Below, piece after piece: positions 24,762 to 32,906 of a stretch of 64,000 nt of DNA. Numbering within the stretch: position 1 is the stretch's first letter; each line of letters opens with the position of its first letter. The DNA is from Nostoc sp. MG11 (lineage in GTDB: Bacteria > Cyanobacteriota > Cyanobacteriia > Cyanobacteriales > Nostocaceae), in contig NZ_JACXXN010000024.1 in assembly GCF_014904695.1 (NCBI RefSeq), positions 1 through 64,000 of the forward strand, read 5' to 3'. The notes below the pieces were generated by a model that ran no database searches, was not told the origin of the DNA, and worked only from the letters and a program-made list of their open reading frames with translations. Position numbers and translations under genes: made by a program.

Positions 24762-26482
24762 TTCTTATTAGCCTGCAACCAAATTTCTAAACTTACTAAT
24801 AACCAAAGTTTAACGCCATATCGACCCCAAATATCGCCTCGATAGTCTAACCAATCGCGTAGCAATGACTGATTAATATATGGCGCGATCGCACTCTTTT
24901 TATTTAACAACAAATTCCTAGCTTCTCGCTGCCAATATTTGCGAAATCCCAATTGCACAGGAACCATCATGCCACTTTTAGGACGATGAATAATGGCATC
25001 TGGTAAGATATCCAAAACCGCTTGTTTGAGTACTGCTTTTTCTTCTACTCCAGAAAGTTTGTATTCTGGGGGAATTTGCATACTTAAGTCAACCACTCGC
25101 TGATCGAAAAGAGGCGATCGCCCATGTAAACCTACTGCTTGAGTTAAGTTATTAACTTTAGTGAGGATTTGGTCGGCTCCTTTAAACTTGATATTCAGCG
25201 CCATTAACCGATTTAAATAACTAGCATCAGAATTTAAATCAGCAGAAAATATCGATGGTTCTGTTTTTACAGATGTCCAAACTTCCGGTTTTAAAAGTTG
25301 CGGCAAATCTAATGTACACTTCTGAAAAGCAATCAGATATGCTTGCAGTGAATCTTGATTGATCACAGAGCCATATAAATTATTAATCAACATCGGTTGA
25401 TTCTTGGGGCCACCAAAACATGGATCACCACCTTCACCATTGAGAATAACCTGGACATCTTCTCGCGCCATTCTTCCCACCAGCAGGTTTGGCACTGTTA
25501 GCGGATCACCTATGGGATCATCGAGATATGCCATTGTCTCTGGTAGGCGTTCCCACATATCTTTAAAGGTAATTTCGAGAATGTGGTGTTGAGTTTGGCA
25601 ATGTTCTGCAACTAAGCTGGAAAATTCTAACTCATTGGGGGATTCCGAACCAAAATGAATTGAGTAAGTGTGGATTGGTGCATGATGAAACTTTGCAGCT
25701 AAAGCGGTGATACTGCTAGAGTCTAAACCCCCTGATAACAAAACACCAACGGCTTGATTTTGTGGTAAATATTCCTGAACAACTTGATCAAGTAGAGAGC
25801 GGAGGCGATCGCCATGCCACACTAGAGGTTGATCTGCATCTGTAATCTGCTGTTGTAGTTGCCAATAAGTATAAATTTTCTCGGAAGGCATTTCTACAAC
25901 TGTTCCCGGACGCACTTCTCGCACCTGTCGCCAAAGCGTCCTTTCTCCCGGTACAAAGGCGCAACAGAGATAATCTCGCAGCGCCACCAAATCTAAATCA
26001 GCTGAGCGATAATGCGTGAGCGATCGCAGTTTCGGCGCAATTGAGCGAATTGAACCCGTGGTAGTGTAGTACAGCGTACGGCTACCAGTGCGATCGCGTC
26101 CTAACCACAATATTTGCTGTTGACGATCCCAAACCACTAACCCAAACATCCCTACCAACAGCTTCAAGCATTCAAAACCCCATTTTTCCCAAAGTTGAGC
26201 AATCAGCTGGCGATCATTTCCCAAAAAGCTACTCGGTTCGACTTCTAATCTTTGCAGCAACTCCACCCGATTACTTAACCACACATCCCCAACTACAACG
26301 AATTGCTTTGTAGGACTGAGTGCAAATTGCTCTGTGGCGAGTGAAGAAATAATCGCAAACTGGTTATCTCGCCACACTACATCTGCTGTGAGGGTATCTA
26401 ATGTTCCCCAAACTACACGCCAACTAGGGGCTATATCGATAGATGAGAGGGGATTAGGAGTTTTGAAAACATTAAATAGCAT
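24758..26482 (-). CDS. Second asparagine-synthetase-like ligase (no glutaminase Cys)
   Basis: The 574-residue protein has the AsnB-type synthetase domain with PP-loop SGGLDSSS at residues 250-257, DDPIGDPLTVPNLL, and VILNGEGGDPCFGG. The N-terminal half keeps glutaminase-fold landmarks (GMFGLVVWDRQQQILWLGRDR, LRDYLCCAFVPGERTLWRQV) but the mature start is MLFNVFKTP, without the Cys nucleophile. It converges on the zinc-ribbon gene with a 4-base overlap. It is similar in layout to, but clearly diverged from, the protein at 20373-22118. Two cysteine-less AsnB homologues in one locus suggest amide, lactam or amidine formation in a small-molecule or peptide pathway rather than asparagine supply. 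Confidence 0.85.
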   Translation of the reverse strand: MLFNVFKTPNPLSSIDIAPSWRVVWGTLDTLTADVVWRDNQFAIISSLATEQFALSPTKQFVVVGDVWLSNRVELLQRLEVEPSSFLGNDRQLIAQLWEKWGFECLKLLVGMFGLVVWDRQQQILWLGRDRTGSRTLYYTTTGSIRSIAPKLRSLTHYRSADLDLVALRDYLCCAFVPGERTLWRQVREVRPGTVVEMPSEKIYTYWQLQQQITDADQPLVWHGDRLRSLLDQVVQEYLPQNQAVGVLLSGGLDSSSITALAAKFHHAPIHTYSIHFGSESPNELEFSSLVAEHCQTQHHILEITFKDMWERLPETMAYLDDPIGDPLTVPNLLVGRMAREDVQVILNGEGGDPCFGGPKNQPMLINNLYGSVINQDSLQAYLIAFQKCTLDLPQLLKPEVWTSVKTEPSIFSADLNSDASYLNRLMALNIKFKGADQILTKVNNLTQAVGLHGRSPLFDQRVVDLSMQIPPEYKLSGVEEKAVLKQAVLDILPDAIIHRPKSGMMVPVQLGFRKYWQREARNLLLNKKSAIAPYINQSLLRDWLDYRGDIWGRYGVKLWLLVSLEIWLQANKN

Positions 26483-26537
26483 AGTAATTCGTAATTAAGT
26501 TGCGATCGCATATCAATGTTCCGGCAGTTGCAATGAT

Positions 26538-27062
26538 TTACAAAATACTAGGTAACGGCAGAACCAGCAGCATAATTAAGTTACTTGCCCAGAACAGGAT
26601 CGATAGCCATAGTAAACCACTCATCATCGTATGATTCAAGCGGCTCAATTGAGTGTTTGTCCTGATCAGTTTTTGACCTTGCCAGAGTTGCCAAAGCCGA
26701 AATGCGGTGTAGAGTATTCCAATCGGCACAACTAAACTAGCTAACCAAATACTACTAACAACTTGCTCACTCACAATCTGAATAATCAGAACCAACAAGT
26801 AGAAACCTAGGATGTTTCGAGGTTCAGGGCGATTAATCCAAACAAAGAATGCAATTCCCGGAAGAAGTAGCCCAATTGCGATCGCCAGCCATATCCAAAC
26901 TTGGATGAATTTGACCTCAGTATCGCTATAATCAATTACCCGCTTTATTGGCAATACTCCAGCCGAAGTTAGCCAGCCAATGAGTAAAACGAGTAGGGTA
27001 GCAAGGGCAACAAATGAAAATGTCGTTTTCCAGGTCAGTGGTGCGTTAGCTGATGATTTCAT
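26538..27062 (-). CDS. Multi-pass membrane protein, unknown
   Basis: The start ATG 27062 (MKSSANAPL) follows AGGGAG closely; a TTG six codons earlier is possible. The 174-residue product has about five hydrophobic helices (FSFVALATLLVLLIGWL, VWIWLAIAIGLLLPGIAFFV, ILGFYLLVLIIQIV and two more). A conserved-looking WINRPEPRNILGFYLLV lies between helices 2 and 3. It has no catalytic motif and is not recognised. It lies head-to-tail after the broken gene at 27124-27807 and before the second asparagine-synthetase-like gene on the same strand, with gaps of about 55-60 bp, so a common transcript is possible. Confidence 0.65.
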   Translation of the reverse strand: MKSSANAPLTWKTTFSFVALATLLVLLIGWLTSAGVLPIKRVIDYSDTEVKFIQVWIWLAIAIGLLLPGIAFFVWINRPEPRNILGFYLLVLIIQIVSEQVVSSIWLASLVVPIGILYTAFRLWQLWQGQKLIRTNTQLSRLNHTMMSGLLWLSILFWASNLIMLLVLPLPSIL

Positions 27063-27123
27063 AACTCCCTGATAATTCAACTCATTGCCCGTCTGAAGTT
27101 TACACTAACGCACCCTTAGTAGT

Positions 27124-27807
27124 TTAAGATTCCTCAAATAAGCGATCGCCTTTGTGCAATCGATGCGCGATTTGATAGGTTTGCCCTTGCGATCGCATTG
27201 TCGGCGCGTGTGCTGCCAAATACTGAGAAGCTGCAACTAGTACGTGAATACCAGCAATAGTTTCACCCAGTAAGGAATATTGCCGGAAAGCTGCTTCCAT
27301 TTCCTGAATCACATGAAAGTCTCGATTTTCCCGCAACATCAACTTACCCAACATTGCCATCAACTTTTCCGAAGAACCGCCACTGTACAAATAACGAGCT
27401 ACTAATCTACCTGTCTCATTCACTTGCTGCTGACGATCCAACAAATCTGGTAGTTGCTTAAGTAATTCTTCGGGATTTTCAGCGGGGTCTTTTGGTTCTG
27501 TGAGTCGTGCTGGTGGAACATTTAAAAAACGGTTGAGATAAACGCTCATGGCGGCATCAAACACACCCCGCAGTAGTTCCAATGAAGGAACTCGTCGGAT
27601 TCCTTGATGCACTGCATTGGCGAAGGTAAACCGATGGTGTGCTGAATTCCAGTCTCCAAAGTCGTTGTTAGTATGGAAGCGAGCAACGCGGAGGGCTGCT
27701 GTGTAAGTTACTACACTAGCTAATTATTCTTCAGTATAACCTGCTTGTAGGGCAGTTAAAAGAGAGTTAGCGATCGCTTGTGGGTCTTCTCCTACTAACC
27801 CAAGTCG
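27124..27807 (-). pseudogene. Broken gene, C-terminal part with in-frame stop
   Basis: An open frame of 162 codons (27124-27612, GTG at its start) continues upstream in the same frame as good protein sequence (VVTYTAALRVARFH, DWNSAHHRFTFANA). It is interrupted by a TAA near 27723 (AGYTEE-stop-LASVV) and loses all similarity-like character beyond 27807. The simplest reading is the 3' half of a longer gene whose 5' part was deleted and which acquired a CAA-to-TAA change. The surviving part (PSLELLRGVFDAAMSVYLNR, FLNVPPARL) reminds me of the C-terminal region of Rieske-domain proteins, at low confidence. It lies beside an IS element. Confidence 0.65.
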
Positions 27808-27939
27808 TTATATACTGACCTAACTCCGATTCTCCAAACTGATTTGGTGCAGCAAGCGTTTGAGCTATTTGGCGTTGATGGGATAAAAAGTGCTTTTGCT
27901 GTCGCTGTTGATTTAGCAGTTACGCCTAATGTGAATTAA
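27799..27939 (+). pseudogene. Gene remnant, C-terminal fragment
   Basis: About 44 codons read YTDLTPILQTDLVQQAFELF then GVDGIKSAFAVAVDLAV and end within the IS inverted repeat. Removing the IS and one TTA copy gives AVDLAVIH-stop, so the fragment ended almost at the insertion point. It has no start codon. The family is not recognised. Confidence 0.4.
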
Positions 27940-28707
27940 ATAGGTTGAGATTGGAAAGTTAGAACATCAATACCAAAACGGCGACGAAGCAATAAACGTA
28001 ATGTGTGAGATGCAACTTTGGCAGCAATATGGACACAAAAGCCATCAACAGTTTTATTGAGTAAGCGTGACGCCGGAGTACCGGCTATCGCTGCGCTATC
28101 GGGATTACGTCCGGTGTTTTGAATTTCGTGAAAAACACCTTCGACGCGCTGACGAACACGACTGATAAAAGGCTTCAAATCATTAGAATGTTGAAGATGC
28201 TGGTTATTACGGGTTAGCGTCCAGATGCGATTACCAGTGCGACGAGTAATAGTGGCCTGCCAATCGGCAGAAATAAAGCCTTTGTCTGCGTAAATATTGC
28301 GAGATTGAACTGTTTCTAAAACAGACTCAGCAGCAATTGTTTCATCCGTATTAGCAGGCACTATGTCATAAGCAATGGGAATTCCATTCCACGTTGAGAG
28401 CATAACTAGTTTGTTTGTAGCCAAAATAACGCATTTGTCTGGCAGCACACCAACCAGGGGTAGCATTTGAGGCAAAATCACTATATCGCTTGTCACGTTT
28501 AAGTCCCACGCTCATGCTTGCTTTCACCCCTGGTTTGGAGAGTGTTGTCTTTTTGACTTGCTTGTCATACCAATCATCTACCACTACAAAGATTGTTGTT
28601 AATAGCGTTCCAAAGTCTATGCTGCTCATAGGGGAAGTCTGAGTTGAAAAGCTGGTAACTTTCATCTTCTTACTTCTCCCGCCTTTTTTTCTAATTCACA
28701 TTAGGCG
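27923..28707 (-). mobile_element. Defective IS5-family (IS1031/IS427-like) element
   Basis: The 785-bp element has 16-bp perfect terminal inverted repeats, CGCCTAATGTGAATTA at 27923-27938 and its complement at 28692-28707. They are flanked by a 3-bp duplication TTA (27920-27922 and 28708-28710), as expected for TNA-targeting IS5-group elements. The transposase inside is damaged, so the element is not autonomous. It has jumped between a gene remnant and the repeat array beside tRNA-Arg. Confidence 0.9.
27936..28665 (-). pseudogene. IS5-type DDE transposase, deleted and frameshifted
   Basis: The N-terminal part (28665 down) reads FVVVDDWYDKQVKK and then jumps from ASMS to VGLKRDKRYSDFASNA. This implies an in-frame loss of several dozen residues that normally separate these motifs. 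After YFGYK the frame shifts to KLVMLSTWNGIPIAYDIVPA and continues through YADKGFISADWQ, RTGNRIWT, VRQRVEGVFHEIQNTGRN to FGIDVLTF. Near NTGRN a 36-bp insertion (PDSAAIAGTPAS) is read from a small palindromic sequence GCCGGAGTACCGGC. Catalytic DDE residues are partly present but no intact protein can be made unless frameshifting bridges the halves. Confidence 0.85.
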
Positions 28708-28779
28708 TTATTCACTAATTATTTAGTAATTAGTTACTCTGCAAAGGGATAGCGCTACTATCCTGTAGGTCTTTAGTTA

Positions 28780-28864
28780 TGACACATAATCTGTTAACAG
28801 TAACACCAATTAGTTAAAAGTGACATTAATCTGTTAACAGTGACAAATAATTAGTTAATATACA
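28780..28864. mobile_element. Putative Tn7-like/CAST transposon end beside tRNA-Arg
   Basis: Read on the minus strand from 28864, the sequence starts TGTATA and contains four successive ~20-bp units of the type TTAACWRATTANTGTCAC: ATTAACTAATTATTTGTCAC, GTTAACAGATTAATGTCACT, TTTAACTAATTGGTGTTACT and GTTAACAGATTATGTGTCAT. A TGT terminus with several imperfect ~20-bp repeats is the architecture of TnsB-binding arrays at Tn7-like ends, and GACAGATTAATGTC-like words occur, from memory, in type V-K CAST ends. The terminus is three bases from the tRNA 3' end, a known V-K attachment context. No transposition or cas genes are in the window. Confidence 0.6.
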
Positions 28865-28867
28865 AAA

Positions 28868-28940
28868 CGAGCGCGGAGGGATTTGAACCCCCGACCCACA
28901 GAACCGGAATCTGTTGCTCTATCCACTGAGCTACGCGCCC
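28868..28940 (-). tRNA. tRNA-Arg (anticodon CCG)
   Basis: The minus strand folds as a complete cloverleaf: acceptor GGGCGCG / CGCGCTC, D-arm GCTCAGTGGATAGAGC, anticodon stem ACAGA / TCTGT with loop TTCCGGT (anticodon CCG), and T-arm with GGTTCAAATCC. The discriminator base is G and CCA is not encoded. It reads CGG arginine codons. Confidence 0.95.
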
Positions 28941-28973
28941 TTACACTGCTTGATCATAACACACTTTTTTGCG

Positions 28974-30149
28974 CTAAAGATAATTGGCAGGGTTTACAGG
29001 TGTGCCATTACGGCGGACTTCAAAGTGGAGGTGGGGGCCAGTCGATAAACCTGTAGAACCGACAGCAGCGATCGCTTGTCCTCGTTCAACTGTTTGCCCT
29101 TCGGAAACATACAACTCGCTAGAATGCCCGTACAGTGTAGTAATGCCTTCACCGTGATTGATAATTATCGCTCTGCCATAGCCACCATACCACCCAGCAA
29201 AAATCACTGTTCCTGAATCGGCTGCCCGAATTGTACTACCATAGCTAGCGGCAAAATCTAGTCCTGAATGAAAGCGGCGATAGCCGAGAACTGGGTGCAT
29301 CCGCCAACCGAAGGGACTGCTAGTTGATGCGTTGCTAGGATATGCCATTACACCAGTTCCGCGAATGATTACACTTGTACGACTGTTTGTTTTTGCTTGT
29401 GCTGCTGCTACCTTTTGTTGAATCAAGACTTCCAAATTTTGTGAATCTTTATCTAACTGGTTCTGTGCTGCTTCCAAGGCGAGGCGATCGCTATTTAGCC
29501 GTTGTATCAATTCTGATTGTGACTGTGCCTGCATTTGATAATCGGCTTTTTGTGCTAATAATTGCTCCCGAATCAAGGCAATTTCGTTTTTTTGGTGTTC
29601 TACGTCCGTTTTTTGTTTGTTGATCAGCTTTGCCTGCTTGTTGAGTTTTGCCAAAATTTGCTGGTCTGCCTGATAAACTAATTTCAACTGATGACGGCGG
29701 CTGATAAAGTCACTGACAGTTTGACTTTGGAGCAAAACTGCCCATCCTACAGAAGCAGGCGATCGCTGGAGATATCGCAATCGTGCTACTGTAGCTATCT
29801 GACGTGCCTGATATGAACTCTCCGCCGCAACTAAATCGGTTTCCAACTGCTGAAGGCGTTGGTTAGCGAGTCGTAATCGCAATTCGCTGTCTTGAATATA
29901 GGTGTTTGTAGTTTGCACATTTTGCTTTAAACCAGTGAGATGATTTTGGGCGTCATGTTGCAGATTGGTTAAGCGATCGCGTTCTTCAACTACACTCTGA
30001 CGCTGCTGGTTCATTTGCTGTTGCTGTTGGCGTAAAGTGTCAATTGATGCTGCACGTACTGGCATTAACGCCAAAAAAAACCACAAAACGCAGCAAAATG
30101 CAATACAGATGCAATATATTTTATTTTTTTCTTGAAATCTCGCTCTCAT
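28974..30149 (-). CDS. Exported coiled-coil M23 (LytM/EnvC-like) peptidase
   Basis: The 391-residue protein begins with a signal peptide (IYCICIAFCCVLWFFLALMP, cleaved near VRA). About 220 residues of coiled coil rich in Q, L and E follow, then a C-terminal M23 domain: FGWRMHPVLGYRRFHSGLDF, GTVIFAGWYGGYGRAIIINH, TLYGHSSEL and GPHLHFEVRRNG. The zinc ligands HxxxD (HSGLD) and HxH (HLH) are present, so it could be an active glycyl or D,D-endopeptidase. The layout equals EnvC/NlpD-type proteins that act on septal peptidoglycan, either directly or by activating amidases. The gene begins 33 bp downstream of tRNA-Arg in the same orientation. Confidence 0.92.
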   Translation of the reverse strand: MRARFQEKNKIYCICIAFCCVLWFFLALMPVRAASIDTLRQQQQQMNQQRQSVVEERDRLTNLQHDAQNHLTGLKQNVQTTNTYIQDSELRLRLANQRLQQLETDLVAAESSYQARQIATVARLRYLQRSPASVGWAVLLQSQTVSDFISRRHQLKLVYQADQQILAKLNKQAKLINKQKTDVEHQKNEIALIREQLLAQKADYQMQAQSQSELIQRLNSDRLALEAAQNQLDKDSQNLEVLIQQKVAAAQAKTNSRTSVIIRGTGVMAYPSNASTSSPFGWRMHPVLGYRRFHSGLDFAASYGSTIRAADSGTVIFAGWYGGYGRAIIINHGEGITTLYGHSSELYVSEGQTVERGQAIAAVGSTGLSTGPHLHFEVRRNGTPVNPANYL

Positions 30150-30528
30150 AGTGTGAGCCTGACCAAAATATTAGACTTCTTGCAGAAGTCGAGGAAAGGG
30201 TAGAGGTAAAAGTTTAAAGGCGTTGAATTTTTCTTTTCCCATTCCCCTTTAACCCTTACCCAGTATTTTGTAATCATGTATGAATGCAAGATGTCTATTG
30301 CTTCTAAATACTATGAGGATTGTTCCCAAAATCCCATTCACTCCAACGCGCTATCTATCAAATTAGTCTGCCAAGTTGTAACACAAAGATTCTAGCTATG
30401 TCAGCATAGTTTTCTTCAGCGGCGTGATCAGTTAATTCTTTGGCGTACTCAGTCAATTCAAACTTTAGCAGAACCCATAAAGTTGAAGTGCAAGCAAAAG
30501 CTGTGTACAACACCACTGAAAATAGAAG
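30150..30528. other. Intergenic region, no gene seen
   Basis: This AT-leaning gap separates the divergent M23 and DUF4386 genes and should contain both promoters. I see only short frames and a few imperfect repeats of TAGACTTCTTGCAGAAG type near 30173. Confidence 0.5.
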
Positions 30529-31281
30529 GTGCGAGCTTTGAATCGATTACAACTGCTAAAAATAACGGGTTTATTGTTAACTACTTTTGCCGTTTTAATC
30601 AATATTCCCTACTGGTTGCTGGTTCAGAATTTTGAGTATGACGATATCTTACGAAAACCCACCGATTATGTTTTAACTGAGTTTCACGCTGGGGGAGATG
30701 GGTTAATCTTCACCTGGTTTTGCTTTGGTCTTTTAACATTACTGTTTATCCCTGCGGTAATTTTGCTGGGAAAGGTGATTGGACGGGAAGATACGCCCTA
30801 TCTGGCTTCTTTTACCTTCATGGGAGTGCTTTCCAGCATTTTACAAGCTGTTGGATTAATGCGCTGGGCTTTTGTGATTCCGGTGTTAGCAACAATGCAT
30901 ATCAATGCCACAACTAGCGATGCAACCCGTGCAGCAGTAGCAGTAGTCTACCAGGTGGTTCATCAATATGGTGGTGTGGTCATTGGTGAGCAGTTGGGAC
31001 AGACGTTGCTGATTGGCTGGACGTTTGGAATTAGTTTGGCAATGTTGCGATCGCCTTTGTTTAAGCCGTGGGTAGGTTGGCTGGGATTGGCAACTTTACC
31101 ATTTTGGATTTTAGGGCAAAGCGAATTGTTAGCTACGGTAATCCCGACAATCCCCAAATTGGAAGTTATGCCAATTGGGTTCATGATATGGGAAGTCTGG
31201 CTGATTGTAATAGGAGTCTTCCTACTGCGAACGAATAAACGTAGGTTAGCAATCAAGCAGCCTGGTTCAACACAGCGTTAG
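30529..31281 (+). CDS. DUF4386-like membrane protein
   Basis: The 250-residue product has about seven hydrophobic helices. Its order resembles DUF4386 proteins: NIPYWLLVQNFEYDDILRKP in the first loop, FHAGGDGLIFTWFCFGLLTL, SSILQAVGLMRWAFVIPVLA, and WVGWLGLATLPFWILGQSEL towards the end. The family has no assigned function and is often encoded as a single gene. The start is a GTG at 30529 within GAAGGTGCGAGC; an internal start is possible. Hydrophobicity predicts an integral plasma-membrane protein. Confidence 0.8.
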   Translation: MRALNRLQLLKITGLLLTTFAVLINIPYWLLVQNFEYDDILRKPTDYVLTEFHAGGDGLIFTWFCFGLLTLLFIPAVILLGKVIGREDTPYLASFTFMGVLSSILQAVGLMRWAFVIPVLATMHINATTSDATRAAVAVVYQVVHQYGGVVIGEQLGQTLLIGWTFGISLAMLRSPLFKPWVGWLGLATLPFWILGQSELLATVIPTIPKLEVMPIGFMIWEVWLIVIGVFLLRTNKRRLAIKQPGSTQR

Positions 31282-31329
31282 TTTAGATCTTGAAGGCTGG
31301 GTGTTTCAGTTTCTATCTTCAAAACAGGT

Positions 31330-32643
31330 TTACTGATTTGCTTTCCAGGTTGCTAAATCAGCCAAAGAGCGATCGCGATAACGTCCGTAACGCTCCTGTT
31401 TACTTTTGATTTTCGCACCGAGTTCTGGAAAAACCCCAAAGTTGGGCGGCATTGGTTGGAAATGCTTGGGTGAAGCAGAACTAATAAATTCAAATAACGC
31501 CCCCATCATTGTTGTTGATGGTAAAACCAACGGTTCTTTACCTAAAGCTAATCTTGCTGCATTTCTGCCAGCTAAACAACCACCCGCTGCCGCTGCGGTG
31601 TAGCCTTCAGTCCCAATCAATTGCCCAGCAGCTAACAGAGTTGGGCGCTGCTTAAATTGCAGGGTAGGATGCATTAACTGAGGAGCATTGATAAAGGTAT
31701 TGCGGTGCATCACGCCCAACCGTACAAACTCAGCATTTTCCAAACCTGGAATGAGCTGGAATATTCGCTTTTGCTCACCCCAACGCAGATTAGTTTGAAA
31801 TCCTACCATATTCCAAAGTTGACCTGCTTTGTCTTCTTGTCGCAGCTGCACTACAGCATAAGGACGCTCCCCAGTTCGACTATCAGATAACCCCACTGGT
31901 TTCAAGGGGCCGTAGCGCATTGTGTCTTCTCCCCGTTGTGCCAGTTCTTCTATAGGTAGACACGCTTCAAAAAATTTCGCCGTTTCCCGTTCAAAATCTT
32001 TGAGTTCTGTTTGTTCGGCTTTACATAATTCTTCCCGAAACCGCAAGTACTGTTCTTTATTCATCGGGCAATTGAGATAAGCGGCTTCACCTTTGTCATA
32101 ACGGGATGCCATAAAGGCAATATCACGGTTAATCGATTCTCCCACGATAATTGGACTAGCTGCATCGAAAAAGCTGAGGTACTCCATCCCCGTAAAGCGG
32201 CGCAAATCTTCTGCTAAGTCGGGACTGGTTAACGGCCCAGTTGCCAACACTACAATTCCTTCAGGAATGGCCTGCACTTCACCCCTACGAAATTCAATTA
32301 AAGGATGACTAGACAAAGTTTGGGTCAAGTCTTGGCCAAATTGTCCCCTGTCTACGGCTAGCGCTCCACCAGCAGGAACGGCATGTTCATCAGCTTTAGA
32401 AATAACTATAGAACCAAGTTGGCGCAATTCTTCGTGCAATAATCCAGCGGCGCGATCGCTTGCTATTGCCCCAAAGGAATTACTACACACTAATTCTGCC
32501 AGATGCTCTGTATGATGAGCAGGGCTGAAGCGTTTTGGACGCATTTCATGCAGAATCACCGACACTCCAGCTTGAGCGATTTGCCAAGCTGCTTCTGTTC
32601 CAGCTAGTCCACCTCCAATTACTTGTATTGGTTGTTGATGCAT
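31330..32643 (-). CDS. trmFO: Methylenetetrahydrofolate-tRNA-(uracil-5-)-methyltransferase
   Basis: The 437-residue flavoprotein starts with a dinucleotide-binding [18 protein letters not shown] and HEMRP. It contains the TrmFO landmarks [47 protein letters not shown]-like text, [31 protein letters not shown] and [20 protein letters not shown]. TrmFO uses 5,10-methylenetetrahydrofolate and FADH2 to form ribothymidine at position 54 of tRNAs in organisms lacking TrmA. Length and motif order are normal. The start ATG 32643 follows no strong Shine-Dalgarno, as is common in cyanobacteria. No functional link with its neighbours is evident. Confidence 0.96.
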   Translation of the reverse strand: MHQQPIQVIGGGLAGTEAAWQIAQAGVSVILHEMRPKRFSPAHHTEHLAELVCSNSFGAIASDRAAGLLHEELRQLGSIVISKADEHAVPAGGALAVDRGQFGQDLTQTLSSHPLIEFRRGEVQAIPEGIVVLATGPLTSPDLAEDLRRFTGMEYLSFFDAASPIIVGESINRDIAFMASRYDKGEAAYLNCPMNKEQYLRFREELCKAEQTELKDFERETAKFFEACLPIEELAQRGEDTMRYGPLKPVGLSDSRTGERPYAVVQLRQEDKAGQLWNMVGFQTNLRWGEQKRIFQLIPGLENAEFVRLGVMHRNTFINAPQLMHPTLQFKQRPTLLAAGQLIGTEGYTAAAAGGCLAGRNAARLALGKEPLVLPSTTMMGALFEFISSASPKHFQPMPPNFGVFPELGAKIKSKQERYGRYRDRSLADLATWKANQ

Positions 32644-32906
32644 AGTTAATTTTTTAATTACTAGTTTCGTTAAAAATATTTACTGGGGATGCTATGTATA
32701 TCAACAATGATAAGATAGTTCTTCATAGGATAGACATTTTGAATCAGCTGCTTGAGAGTTGCTCAGGTAATGATCAAGAGCCTTGGCGATGGGCTGCGCC
32801 CCGCTGGAAGCGATCGCAAGTCCAGTAGATATGAGTCAGCTAATTAACCAAATTAAACGGCGATCGCCTGCCCAAAACTGAGATTATTTGTCTAAAATTC
32901 TCCAAA

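Noticed and set aside
20373-26482. Lasso peptide biosynthesis cluster
   Set aside because: The AsnB-like proteins recall lasso cyclases, but I find no B-type leader peptidase, RRE protein, precursor or transporter nearby.
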